Of a stretch of DNA of 64,000 bases, positions 51,631 through 64,000 are shown piece by piece; position 1 is the first letter of the stretch; every line of letters starts with the position of its first letter. Below the pieces are notes generated by a model, which was not told where the DNA came from, did not search any database, and was given only the letters and a program-made list of their open reading frames with translations. The position numbers were made by a program, and so were the translations under genes. Source of the DNA: Diadophis punctatus similis (Eukaryota > Chordata > Lepidosauria > Squamata > Dipsadidae); assembly GCA_023053685.1 (NCBI GenBank), contig JALIGW010000005.1, forward strand, positions 48,270,742-48,334,741, in the 5' to 3' direction.

Positions 51631-52912
51631 GCCTATAACGTCCATTAAGAATAGTAAAAATAGAGTTACAAGATTAACTTAAAACAACCAGTTTATATGT
51701 CTGAATGTCATAGCCGTAAATGAACCACCATCTGAAATTTCCAATGATAACTCAGATACACTATTTCTAGATGGGATAAAAACACTTAGGAATTGTTACA
51801 TTCATCCAGTGTTCAAGATTCAGGGATACCGATTCACATATAAACCAGCTTTACTACTTTACTAACTGGACTTCACATTTGCAGATTTTCAGTTAAGCTT
51901 GAAGTTATAAAGTTCTTGAGCTCCCTTCCATTTTAGCTTTCTTTTATAAAAATTATATAATCCCCAGCATTTTTGTTTATACCAGTTTTGTAATAATCAA
52001 TAATTTCATATGTCAAATCTAGATGCTAAGATGTGGATTTATTATATGGGCACTGATACATCATCATCTCCCAAATTATTAAGAGAATCCCAAATTCTTT
52101 GAGAATCTCAGTGACTTATAACAGCAACCCCCCCCCAAAAAAACTTAACATCCGTCCTAAAATATACATATTACAAAAATAGAAATAGATAAGTGACAAT
52201 TATGCTCCACCACTGGTAGAACTGGTAGAATACTTGTGTTTCAAAGTACTCTGGGACGCTTTTACCAATTTCTATAAGATCATCAGCAAGTGGACTACTC
52301 TGGCATCCGGGGGAGAATGACAGAGCTACACTGTATGTAGAAGAAATTTTCTGGCCTTTTCACCCACTTACCTTAGGACATCACCAGCAGACTCTCCCTG
52401 AGGGATGTCCTCAAACAGGTTGATTTAAGGAAATCTTATAGCATCTGTCTGCCTTATATGTGCCAAGAGATACAGAACCATTATAAGTTGAAACTAGCAC
52501 CCAGCTAATAAGCTTAAATGGTATCCAAAAACCTACAATATTGGCCCACGAAATAGTAAATAGTAAAATTATCCCAGCCCTGAATTCCAGTCATAATGTT
52601 GACTAATGTATTACAAACTGACTGTAACTTCTGTTCAAAGGCTCTCACATGTTAGTGCATTGCACAAAACCAACAATATGGCCATGAGTCATTGTAGCCA
52701 GATCCTCTCACTTCAAAAAGTTTTGCAAGCCCAGAACTGAACAAAGGTTTTTCTGCAGAGATGTTTCAATACATTAGAAAAGGTCTCCTTAGAATCTGAC
52801 TAGTTCTAGATTTAACGCATAATTGAAAAAGTTTTATACTATTTTTTGAAACACTTCAGAATTATAATGAACAAAAGGGATCATTGATAGATTTCCAAAA
52901 GTGTCAGAAAGC

Positions 52913-53008
52913 ATTGTTGGGGGCAATATGCTGACTCTGAAACTGCTTAGAGAGGGCTGTAAAGTGCTGTGAAGCGGTATATAAGTCTAAGGGTTATTGC
53001 TATTGGTA
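52913..53008 (+). mobile_element. tRNA-derived SINE, 5'-truncated
   Basis: Starts at ATTGTTGGGGGCAATATGCT and runs through GCGGTATATAAGTCTAAG to a TTGCTA tail. The tRNA part with A and B boxes is missing. Confidence 0.88.
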
Positions 53009-54631
53009 AATATATGTAATTTTTTTAAAAAAATGTTTCAAATAGCTGTTGTGGGCCAATGGCTCCATCTTATGGCAAATACCGAATGTGCAGGATTTTA
53101 TTTTTATAAATTAGTTTTCTTCAACTTGGTTTCTCCAGGTATTTTGTAGTAGAAATCCCATTATTCCTAAATCACTATGACATAAAGCAGACATATAAAA
53201 TTATGATAAGAAATGTTGCTGTCCTTTCATTTAATACTTTAAAACTTTACCCTGATCATGACAGAAATTTTCTTATTGTATTTTAAGTCTGTTGGCTTTT
53301 CTTTATTTGTTGTTAGAAAAATACAATTAGTTAAATAAATAGCTAAATAAATAATTAGTAACAGCCACATCCTTTTGATATATTATCAATCAACTTGTAA
53401 TTACTTTATTTTCAGCACATATCAGCACTTCAGAGTTGCTGAACTCTGGGGGGAAATCAAATCCAAATTTATGAATGTTGATATTTTCAAGCATATTTTT
53501 TTTGACATGGGATCTTTTCTGCATTTATTTTGGAAGAACTTCATATACTATTTAAATGGGGTATTAAATAAGGAGAAATTTATTGCAAAGCACTGTAGTT
53601 CTTATTTTGGAATTAATAAAAAATGGGCATTCTTTGGTTGCCCCTTAATTTTATGGTGCAGTTTTTGGATCAAAATCTATATACAGTAATATAGTCATAC
53701 CAAACTGCAAGCAGCATATGAAAAAGGACAGCATAAAGATGTGTTTGTTAAGAAAAATGGATAGGAAAATGTGTCTATTGGGAGAAATGTATTACAGAAA
53801 TGAATATGATTCATAAAACTGGCTCTACATTTTCAAGCAGCTGTTTACAATACTATCGCTACTAATAAGAGCACCATGATACCACAGGAATAATTTCTTG
53901 AGCTAGTAGTTTAAAAAGTATCTGAACATAATTAAAAATTATAATTTAAAAATTACCATCCTCATGAATAGTGCTTCTTTTCCTATCATATTTCTGAGGT
54001 GTAAACCATATTTTCTAAAGAGCATAATTTATCTGGCCTTTCACTTCTTTCACATTCAAATTTTATTATAGCTGTTTTAAAAATGTTATTTCTCCCTCCA
54101 CTTTCAAAGAAGGAGGCACCTCTATCCTTCTGTTTCTGAATGCCCAGGTTCCTTTTAGCCATCATATTGTGCTGGACAAAAACACTGAATGACTTTTAAT
54201 TTAGAGACATGAAAATACCAACTGCAACCAGGATTGGGAAAGGGATTTCTAAGAAGCAAAAACAATGTTTTAGAGTTTTCTTTAGATTCTTTAATTCTCC
54301 ATCACTTTGAGTAATTAGAGACCTTCACCAGTCTGATAGTATTTCTGGAACCAAATGCCCAGTGGAAATATGTGCCCATTAGAAGAATCAATCTTATACT
54401 TATCAGAAGTGTAACTTTTTAAAAATTAAGCTTTCTTTATATTTGCAGAATTTCTCAGCCATTATAGTCATTGCCAAAATTCTGAGAATTAAATCTATAT
54501 ATCTAGAGGATGCCAGGGTTGGGGAAAAACTGAGCAAAAATTACCTTAAAACTTAAAATCTCCATTGAGTCAGGCATGTGTTTTTCTTGGCAGATAATTT
54601 GCCAGAGTCTTCTGGAATGCTTCTTCTAGAG

Positions 54632-54852
54632 CAGTGGTTCCCAACCTTCTTTTGGCCATGCCCCACCTAAGCATCTCTAAAATCCTGATGCCCCCCCCAC
54701 TTGTGACATATAACTATTCAAAAAGTGAACTCCTACTCACGTGGAGGAAGCCTAAAAGGCCATTAACTTGGTTTAAACAAGGTTCCAATTGCCCCCATTA
54801 TAAATCAAATTGCCCCCCCTGTGGGGCGTGGGCCCCACATTGGGAACCACTG
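54632..54852. mobile_element. Non-autonomous hAT element, 221 bp
   Basis: CAGTGGTTCCCAACCTTC at the left and ATTGGGAACCACTG at the right. Exact TSD TTCTAGAG at 54624-54631 and 54853-54860. TIRs match 1893-2317 but the interior (GCCCCCC-rich) differs. Confidence 0.93.
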
Positions 54853-56368
54853 TTCTAGAGTCTTATCAAGGCTATAACCATAAGACTTTCTCATGGCCTC
54901 CATTTAAATGGCAACCATGTTTGACCCTACATAGCTTTTTGAGTTTAGCCAAGGTTGACTTGGTACTTAACACTTTGAGAATTATTCTGTGCCTTTTGGG
55001 AGGTGGGGTTCATTTGTAAAAGCAGCAGGGAAATTTATTCCTGCTGTTTTCTAATTCTATTGATATATGTGTCAGTGGCTACTGAAACTGTCAAATGCTT
55101 CACTGAACAGCATAACTGTTAGGGGTGTGTGAATATTTGATTTGGAGTTTCAGTTGAAAGAGAATTAGCTTAAATCTCCATACTGAATCAACTTCCTCAA
55201 CTAAAATGCTTATTCTAAATATAAATGTTAAATTAAACTCAGTGTATCCAAACTGATTTAAATTGATTTGACCTGATATGGATTTCTTTGCACATGCCCA
55301 TGTGCACTTTTATACTCCAAATCATTATGAAAGAAATTGTTCCAATTTGAATGATTCAATCAACAGTTCAAATTGAACTAATGCAATGATCTCTATCAAA
55401 TAATTGCACAAATAGAATCACATGCTCTTAATAAATATTAGATCTATCAAAGCAATGCCAAAAGAAGTAAAACTACCTGGGCCTAAAAAGAACTGTAAAA
55501 ATTAAATTTAACTGTCCTTTCCAATACAAAGTGAGGTCCTTGAAAGGAAATGAGAAATCTTAATTCATTGATCAATTTCAATTTCACTTTTACTTCATCT
55601 TTCAATTTTTAAAATTATATTTTTTCTATTCTGAAGATGTATTTTATTTTGCCAGTCAAAAATGTATACAAAAATTTGTAGAGATGCTAAAATTAGATTG
55701 AAAAGAATGATTGGAAACATATCTAAGAGGCATTTTATTAGGAAGAAAATCTTCAGTGAACATATACTGTACATATTAATATGCATAGAAACTCATCTAC
55801 ATTTGCATAGAAAGAATTGCAAACTGATGTGTAAATAGGAGAGTTGAACTAAAAATCTGAAAAATAAAAAACCTAATGAAATTGGATTTGGAAAAAAAAA
55901 TGTAGCTGAGCTTATATGATTCAGCTCATTCATTCCCTTAAGAATCAAGACTTCAAAAGTTTATACCTGGATTAATGAATATGTCAACTTCTCTTCAACT
56001 TATGTTTTGATGTTTTAACTGGTTCATGGCAGAAAAATAAGCTTGGGGGTTTTTTTTGTCCCTGTTTTTATTTAATTTTATAAATGACACTTTCCTTTAA
56101 AAATGCTTCAACGAGAAGATAATTTCAAATAAATTATTATGGATGGAGTTCCTGCACTTATTAAGAAGTGGCTAAAGAGGGTGTGTGTGACTGTCCTACT
56201 TTTCATTTTATAACTACCCATATCTACAGAGGATGGGTAGACTTCACTCTACCAACCCAGATTAATTGGCTTTTGCCAGCACAACACACAGCACAATGAA
56301 TGGTGACAATACTGGTTACTTAAGAATCCCTGTAGCTGAAGCAATAGGTAGCCAGAAGAAAGACAGTA

Positions 56369-56552
56369 CAGGTAGCCTTCAACTAAACAGTTTCATTTAG
56401 TGCCCATTCAGAATTACTGAAAAAAGGTGACTTATGACCATTTTTCACACTTACGACTATTGCAGCATCCCCATGGTCATGTGAATTCCGATGCTTGGAA
56501 ACTGGCTCATATTTATGACAAGATTATGTGGTTGTAAGTCAAGGATTACCTG
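56369..56552. mobile_element. TIR element (CTCGACTTATGACC family), copy 2
   Basis: Left CAGGTAGCCTTCAACTAAAC, right GTAAGTCAAGGATTACCTG. The interior reads GACTTATGACCATTTTTCAC and GCAGCATCCCCATGGTCATG. TA precedes it; the right flank is AA, so the TSD is not intact. Confidence 0.6.
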
Positions 56553-56724
56553 AATAAAAGAAAAGAAAGCTAGCCCACCTTATTTTCTTTGCCAGCAGTG
56601 ATATGATTGGCCACATTGCATTCTGGGCACAGCAGTTTTCAAAATAACATACTTGCTTCCTACCGCTTGTCTCTGTGTGTATGAGCTTAAGAAATGGAGA
56701 ATTACCGTATATTTTTCTTTAGAA

Positions 56725-56846
56725 CAGGGATGTCCAAACTTGGCAACTGCAAGACTTATGGACTTCAATTCCCAGAATTCCAAAGCCAGCCAGCCAGCCA
56801 GCCAGCCAGCCACAGATCTTAAAGTTGCCGAGATTGGACACTCCTG
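56725..56846. mobile_element. Palindromic hAT MITE, 122 bp, with CCAG expansion
   Basis: CAGGGATGTCC at the left, GGACACTCCTG at the right. TSD CTTTAGAA/TTTTAGAA (7 of 8) at 56717-56724 and 56847-56854. The centre holds seven CCAG units where relatives have two or three, and part of the right arm is lost. Confidence 0.88.
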
Positions 56847-59800
56847 TTTTAGAATGCCTCTTTTCTTTAAACATAATCAGAAAACTTTGCCACCATTTCT
56901 TTGCCAACATATTTGGTAGGACATTTTAAAAAATGATTTATCCCAACTGGGATTTAAAGGCAAGGGTTTTTTCTCATGTTGTTTATAGGCTTGTAACTAT
57001 TGATAAGTCTTTATAAAAATATGACAGAAATAAATATTTACACATATCTATGAACAGTATGTGCTATAATCTCTACAAAAGATCCATCAACTGAGTGTCC
57101 TCAGAATGAAAAAAGGAAAGAAAATTTAAATTAATTGTAATAGTAGCAGTCTAAGAAGTAGAAACAACAATAACTGTAGGCCTATAAGGAACATACTGTT
57201 GCCATGTTCTGCTACTAATCCTGTTAATTCTTCTCCTAATGTATGAATTGCCACAATTCTGAAAGGGTAGACTTGTTTATTACTTCAGGCAACAATGATA
57301 AAACTTTATGGTTTCTTTTAAATATTCAAAAATATGGAGTGAGAAAGTGAAATTTGCTGGTGCCATAAGCAATGAAGAAAACCTAATCAGTTCATTATCA
57401 ATATAGCCTGATCTCGCTGAAATGTTCTAAAGAAAACTTCATAGAGACATCTGTTGGGTTAGAAGATGAGAGTCAAGACAAGAGAAAAGAAAAGGAAAGA
57501 AACAGTGATTCACTATCTGTAGTACTACAGATAGTTCTACAGAATCTGTATTACAGAATCAATATGGGTTAAAAATGTGAAATAGTGATGCTGCAAAGAA
57601 TAAGTCCCTCTGATAAAACCTAAGATGATAAAAAATATTTCCCACAGAATTATATATCACAGTCTATGACTTACAGTATTAAATAAAGCACCATTCATTG
57701 TGGCAACATAACACATTTTCTTGATATAACCAGTTAGTGGGTTCTCTGGAATATCTTTAAAAATTTAATGAATTTGATTATACCTGTCTTTGATATTTCC
57801 ATCATATTGTCACATCTTATTTTCTTTATTTTAGACTGGATTCTTACATTTTTGCTGATCTCTGTAATATAGATTTCCATTTCACAACATACAATAAAAC
57901 ACATTTTCAAAATGCATGGTGTCCACATAACATGATGAATCACAAGTAAAAAAATATTTTAGAACTTAGCAATATGTATAAAACCCACCCGTTAATCAAA
58001 GTTATCATTTCAGACATAGTTCAGGCCTAAATTTGTGATTGAATTCCTTCAAATTCTCTTAACATATTAATTATATACTCTTAAAATTTAAGTTTCTAAG
58101 ATGTTAGAAGATGACTTTATCTCAGTATAAGTATTTTGGATAACCACGAGAGGGAGCAATTGGTCTTTTTTCTTTTAATACTATCTACTCCCCCCCCCCC
58201 AAGACAACGGCTTGTACACTAAAAATTTGGTTTTTAACCTAGCATTTTTAAAGCTGCTTTCTACCACAGCAGCAAGCATTTAACTGCCTTATAGTTTTCT
58301 ATTCAACTGATCCTGAATTAGATATGTTTCCTGATAAAAGTGTCAACATAGATTTCCTTTCCTCTGCTTTCCTTCCCATTTTAAAATAGAATAAGCTGAT
58401 GCTCCTTTTATGTAACATCTAGGAATTGTGTGACTAATATTGGCACACAGAGAATACTGTCTGCCATGCAGATAAAGATGTCCCAGGAGATCCCTCTTAA
58501 CAATTAGCTAGTCTAATAAAGCAAATTTCTACAACTCATAAAAATACATCACCAATATTTTGATTGACAGCATGAACAGCTGGTCTGTTCTTGGAGTCTT
58601 TCCTATCCCCTTTCCCCCATATACATTGAAGACAATAAATTTTGCGGAATGCACTACTTGATTGAATGTTGCCGTCTTTAAATGGACATGATTAAAAAAG
58701 AACTAAGTAGAGTTTCATACACAAGAAAGCTGAGCTACTTTTGGTTGTTGAAATAATGATGTACACTTCTGCCATGTATCTTTGGATTCTAATATTACAC
58801 ATGTAATTGTCCATCATATGAAAAGCTGATAATCTGGAAGTATAGATTATTAAAATAACTGAGAATAATTTCAAGCTGGTATGAACAAGAATTTCATGGC
58901 AGAAAAGACAGGCCACAGGCAAATCTGTGGCATTGTGAAAATGTTGTAAGAATTCCCGTAGAAATCTCTGAAATGATTTATAATCAGCCAGTCAGCTAGA
59001 AGCTGGAAATAACAGAAAGTAGAATGCAAATGTTTTGAAAATTGCTATATTTAGCTTAACTTTGGAGGCTCTTGAAGGACAGAAGGAAGATAAGTGTACA
59101 GTAGAAATTGCAATATTACAAGAAAGCAAGAATTCAGCACATGCCTAAGACTGCAGACAGAAAAGGTGTTTGTGTGTGGGAATAAGAATGCATAGAAATA
59201 GCTACTAAACTACTTGTAGTATCCTGTGGTTCCTTGACTTCTGCTCCTGCACTTTCAACTCTTCAATCTCAGCAAGATACAATATATAAAGATTTAAATC
59301 AATTTCAGATAGTTGTTTTTATCAACCAACAAATTAGTGATGCAACAGACATGAGTCTAAGACTGAGCCACTGAATGGAAGGGTATTTATGCCCTGGAGT
59401 AGGAGTGGGCTGGCCTCAATTCAGTTTCAACAATATTTGTAGCATAATTTGTCTGCATGTAGATGTGGCATACATTATCATGAACCTTTTTAGGAGGGTT
59501 CCTCATAAGGTAAAGGTAGCTATTTACTCACAGCTTTGTTGCTTTATAAGCCATTTTTCAGATCTTTAAATGGATACATGGAGACTAGAAAGGACAGCAA
59601 TACTGACTAATTTCTACCCATTCCCTCCAATTAATGAAATATTTAAAAAGCATTTTTAGAAAATTAGCCTGTTATGCCTAATCTTTGGCAATGACAGAAA
59701 TCCATCAATTTTTTATTAGAAAAACTATTCATTGGAATCCATGATTTGTATCCTTTTCTTTTAAATTACAATTAATTGAATATTCTATGACAATTTACAG

Positions 59801-59999
59801 CAAGGAACCACAGATAACATTTTATCATAAGTAGCAATTCTTCAGGGTATAAAACAAGTTAATGTTTAATCCCTGATTTGGCCTTTCAGCAACATTTATT
59901 CAATTTCTTCAATCTTTTTCTTCTTCATGGTTTATAGTGCAGTCCTAGATAACCTTAAATACAGTTGTGTAAAGTATACAATCTTAAGATAATTCCAAT

Positions 60000-60240
60000 T
60001 TATTTATTTGTGAGATTTATATACCGCCTCACAGTGCAAGCACTCTCTAAGCGGTTTACACCAGTAAGCAATGTATATTTATATTGCCCCCAACAATCTG
60101 GGTCCTCATTTTACCTACCTCGGAAGGATGGAAGGCTGAGTCAACCTTGAGCCGGTGAGATTTGAACCGCTGACCTGGGGATCACAGTCAGCTAAAGTGG
60201 CCTGCAGTACCTGCTTCTAACTGCTGCGCCACCTCGGCTC
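60000..60240 (-). mobile_element. tRNA-derived SINE, reverse, long-tail type
   Basis: On the minus strand: GAGCCGAGGTGGCGCAGCAG (A box), GGTTCAAATC (B box), then the SINE body with a 3' end GCGGTATATAAATCTCACAAATAAA rather than the TTGCTA tail of the other copies. Confidence 0.88.
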
Positions 60241-62279
60241 TTTCTTAGATTTCTTAAATTTTTTTTTCTATTCATAAATGTTTATATAGATATAAGCTTT
60301 GCTAGGAGACTTACAACCTAATGTGCATATACACACGTATAACTCTTGAAACAATGTATAACAAATAAAGGTGCAATTATAGGAATATCTTCTTAGAATG
60401 AGTCCTATTGATGCAATTCAACTTAATAAATGTGTAAAGAATTGCAGCTTATTAAGATGATTGTTGTTGACCATATAGATATATTGTTTCATTGATTAAT
60501 TTGAGGTCAGATTAAACTTCCTGGATAAGTGAAATTTTTCATTTGTGGAATCATATTTTTTCAAAAAATGAAAATATGCTGATTAAGGTGCATTACCCAT
60601 TTTCAATTTGCTTAGGCGAAGCTATGGTTTAAGACATCCCTTTTTGCACAATCTAAAGTATTGTCATTTAAAAAAGAAAGACTGGAAATTAGGTTGCTGA
60701 CATTTTGAAGTTTTTTTTTTTTAGCAAGCTAAGAAATAAATGACTTCCCACAATATTGTTGAATTGCTTTCAGACAAATTCCTTTTTTCCGCCTCTGTTT
60801 GAAATGCTGTGCCTTCTTTTCTTTTGTGTACCTTTATGTTTAACTCAGGGCAATAATTTTGTAGAATATCATTCATACATTTAAGAACACAAGAATAAAA
60901 ACTGATATAAAGCCAAAGCTTGTTTTTTAAAAAAATGGAATTGTGTGTCCTGTCCCCTGTCTTATTAAGGAAAATAAAGAGCCAATTTGAGACTATGATA
61001 TAAATAGAACATCATTTGTTTCATCTCAGATACATTTCCATTTTGTTAAGAAATACAGCGTTTTTTTATCATTTTGATATGGAAATACAGTGGATTTTCT
61101 GTATTTATCTGTGTGTGAGAGAGGGAGACACTACACAGCGTATTGTGAAAAGATTCTTTTTTTATCACCATCACTTTGTTACATCACAGACTGCTCTAGC
61201 CTTGTTGCCATGGTGATCATGATTTCATCAGATTCCCTCAAATGTTTGTATAGCCTTATACAGTATATTGCACTTACGGCACCTGTATAGTACTTTGTCT
61301 GTATACTGTATGTCCATAATTATGTATATCTATTCACCCATGTATGTATGTATAGTTTGTTTATATATCTGTATATGTACATGTGTCTCTTCATAGTCTA
61401 CCATTGAAATGTTTGAATTCTTCATATACATTATATGTAGTATGCAAGTTATAATCAAGTATGGATGCCAGCAGTCACTTTTGATAATTTATAATCCTCA
61501 TTTTGTCTTGTTGAACAATTAAAATAAAACTTTATGCATTTTAAATGAGAATTTTAAAATATGATTACTTTTCTATTTTTTAAACCTCTACAATAACCCT
61601 TTAAATCCAGGAGGGGGGTCATACCATTTCAGTTAAGCTCCCTGCAGAATGGTGTTTCACATATATACTCAGATGACCTGAAGAAAAAACCTACATGCAT
61701 TTAAAACAAATATTAAGACCAGCAAGACCAAAGTAGTAGTACTGATGAGATTTTCAGATAAAGAAAGCAAATATGTCATCAGGAGAAAATCAGCACAGAA
61801 ACAACAAACTAAGGATTTCACTTGGCACCTTCTTGAGAGAATGTATATATTCATTACTTTACATTATTTCTATGATATCCCATTACTAAACAAAAGATAA
61901 AAACAACAGAAAAATAATAAACCAATTCACACATTAATAAAATAAAAATTAATAACTTGACACAGTGCATAATATGCCCTAATATGTATCATTTATTCTG
62001 CTATTATATAAATACCTATGCCTGGACAAAGACTGGCTTCTTATATTAATACTGCTTATAGCTTCCATGCAAGGCTTTATTCTTAATCATTTTTAGCCAT
62101 AGTCAGCCTTAGCCTTAGCCATAGTCATAGTTATCACATAGAAAGACCCTACTAACTTCCCCATTCCAGGGTTTTAGTTGGTAGATTAAAAGGGAGGGGG
62201 AAATTGCTACCAAGAATTGGGTTAATATGGGAAAAATCTTAGTAGTTGCATGTATTTGAGGCACTGATGAGCATTCCTG

Positions 62280-62690
62280 ATCATGCTCACCTGCGATTGC
62301 CTTCTTCCAAGAGTCTTAACCTGTCCAACCAGCTGGAGCAGAATGGACATGCTGCAGATCCCACCAGCCAAAGAGCTGGCAAGGACTAGAAGACTGACTT
62401 TTTCCACAGTGGCCCCTGCTCTATGGAACATCCTCCTTTTGGAGATTAGAATGGCCATGTTAGCTTTCTGTAAGGCCTTAAAAACCTGGTTATATTCTGA
62501 GATCCAGGGACTGAATCTGATCAAGGCCCCATTGCCTAGTATTTCTAACTAGCCAAGTATCTTGGCTATTATGTATATTTATTTTGGATGTTTCTATTGT
62601 TTTAAAATGTTTTTAGTATTTTGACCATAATATATTTTTGAATTGTAAGCCACACAGAGACATTTAGATGGGTGGCTATAAAAATTGAAT
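62280..62690 (+). mobile_element. L2-like LINE 3' end
   Basis: The + strand reads PPAKELARTRRLTFSTVAPALWNILLLEIRMAMLAFCKALKTWLY, the typical L2 ORF2 C-terminus, then a T-rich 3' UTR with TTGTAAGCCACACAGAGACA. It runs straight into the microsatellite at 62690. Confidence 0.82.
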
Positions 62691-62727
62691 AAGTGAGTGA
62701 GTGAGTGAGTGAGTGAGTGAGTGAGTG

Positions 62728-62779
<52 letters not shown>
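62690..62779. repeat. (GTGA)n(GTAA)n microsatellite, LINE tail
   Basis: About nine GTGA units followed by about thirteen GTAA units, starting at the 3' end of the L2-like copy. The LLTYLLTH reverse ORF is an artefact. Confidence 0.95.
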
Positions 62780-64000
62780 TGTTTCATGATAATTTTTATG
62801 TCATAAAATGTTTTCTAATTTTATTTCCAAATTTTATGGGAATCATAATCACAGGATTTTGGATGCATTCCGTAAGTTAGCCCGTCTCAGTTATCTTGGT
62901 TCAAAAATAGTTGCCCTATGATGCACTGTTTTGCTTGGTTAAATGTTACACACAAACAAGAGAGTTTTAGTAGCATATAGTTTATGGAATTATTTGCAGT
63001 ATCATTTAAAAGACAGAAATATTATTCAATCAGTTCTGCATATTGTTATAGCTAAGCATTCTTATATTTTAAATAAAGAAATGAAAAACTTCTGGCCTGA
63101 TCATTGTTTAACTTGACACTAATTTCAGCTTCATTGGGCTAACATTTCATCACACTTTTTTACCTGTGGTTGACTAACCCATTTCATGCTGTTACTTTGC
63201 CTAAGAACTAGGTAAAATGAAGAATGCCTTAACATGAAACTAAGTAAAATATCAAGGAACCATAATCGCAGGAATATAACTGATATCCTCAAGCAGATGG
63301 CCATTGTAATTCCTCTTTCTTCTCTGACAGTTCAAGATGAAAAAAGAAAAAAGAAAAAGAAACACAGCTGTATAGACATCCCAAAAACTCAGAAACTGGT
63401 AGGCAAGTTAAAAAAAGATCCAAATGAAAACAACAATATCATTACCAAACTAATTTTGAATTTTGGAATATTTGTCACTGGTTAGCACTTTGGGTGGACT
63501 ATATCAAAATTGAGTAAAAATGTATCTAATGTGATTTGTCAAAGTTCCCAGCACATCTCTTTTCACTAAACTCACTAAATAAATATTATTTGGAAAAATA
63601 GCTGTTGCCCTACAGCTCCTAATATGTTTCCATAGTGATATACAGTATATTTTGCCCTGAGCATTTTCTATAGTTTTATTTCAACACCTCATTCCTCCAA
63701 CTGGACACTTGCCACCAAAAGGCTCTAGATAAAAGTTTGGCCAGTCTCCATGTTCTGCTTATTGGACCTCCAGATAATCAGTAACATCACACTTCACAGC
63801 GGGCACATTAGTGCTCTGAAGCCTCCCAGTCTTTATTAGGAACTATCTGTACTAACATAAAGCATACTTACTTTTTAAGGATAATAATTTCCATTCAGTG
63901 AATGTTAATTATATTATTTGTCCTTGAGGATTTTTTCCAGGTAGACTGATGGATTTACAGAACTGTGCAATAAATTATTGCAATCTCATGTGTTTTCTTG

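Larger units (their letters stand above)
49270..64000. other. Downstream intergenic region, no gene seen
   Basis: No splice-compatible conserved peptide or RNA gene is recognisable. Listed repeats: two MITE-like CTCGACTTA elements, three further hAT elements, a 5'-truncated and a reverse SINE, and an L2 3' end. I see nothing in about 49300-49680, 50080-50295, 50445-51190, 51640-52910, 53010-54620, 54862-56365, 56856-59998, 60245-62265 and 62780-64000 beyond AT-rich sequence. In mammals NYAP2 borders a gene-poor interval, which fits. Confidence 0.7.

Noticed and set aside
53375..53689. 104-codon + strand ORF
   Set aside because: Low-complexity AT-rich composition; no domain or neighbour support.
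63234..63485. 83-codon ORF with a TCTGACAG acceptor-like site and a Lys-rich segment, considered as an extra exon
   Set aside because: No similarity to NYAP2 or another protein I recognise; NYAP2 already ends at 48292; the Lys run is an A-rich stretch.

Overview
The window is vertebrate nuclear DNA, most likely from a squamate reptile and probably a snake. It is AT-rich and dense in microsatellites, including a long compound GATA/GACA (Bkm-type) array. It carries CR1, L2-like and Rex1-like LINE fragments, tRNA-derived SINEs and many non-autonomous hAT elements. The species call is inferred from this repeat profile; no diagnostic locus was compared. There are no bacterial or operon-like features.

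One protein-coding gene is supported: the 3' part of NYAP2 (neuronal tyrosine-phosphorylated phosphoinositide-3-kinase adapter 2), on the + strand. Four coding exons are visible at 136-437, 20615-21712, 37703-37912 and 48162-48292. All three internal junctions are phase 1, every exon edge has a usable AG or GT, and the last exon ends in TGA at 48290-48292. Together they give about 579 residues. The N-terminal coding part (about 75 residues by comparison with the mammalian protein as I recall it) lies upstream of the window. The protein shows two proline-rich PPPKPKR motifs and two YxxM motifs (YIEM, YEEM) of the kind bound by PI3K p85 SH2 domains. A 3' UTR follows, with candidate poly(A) signals at 48788, 48907 and 49264.

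Layout: 1-135 is the tail of an upstream intron. 438-20614 is a 20.2 kb intron with hAT elements, L2 fragments, a solo LTR and microsatellites. 21713-37702 is a 16.0 kb intron with CR1 and Rex1-like LINEs, an LTR-like block and a perfectly palindromic MITE. 37913-48161 is a 10.2 kb intron with a SINE, hAT elements and a Tc1/mariner-like element. After about 49.3 kb the sequence is intergenic as far as I can see: MITEs, SINEs, an L2 tail and long stretches without recognisable features.

The most informative pattern is a set of 16 non-autonomous hAT insertions whose 8-bp target-site duplications can be read directly. They split into a family with mostly Ac-like TSDs (TIR GGTGGGTT) and families whose TSDs all carry central TA (Buster-like). 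Other points of interest are a perfect 66-bp-arm palindrome, a 41-bp VNTR inside one MITE subfamily, two LINE fragments with the same 5' breakpoint, and expandable microsatellites close to both sides of the largest NYAP2 exon. I found no convincing new coding system; the novelty here is in repeat biology.
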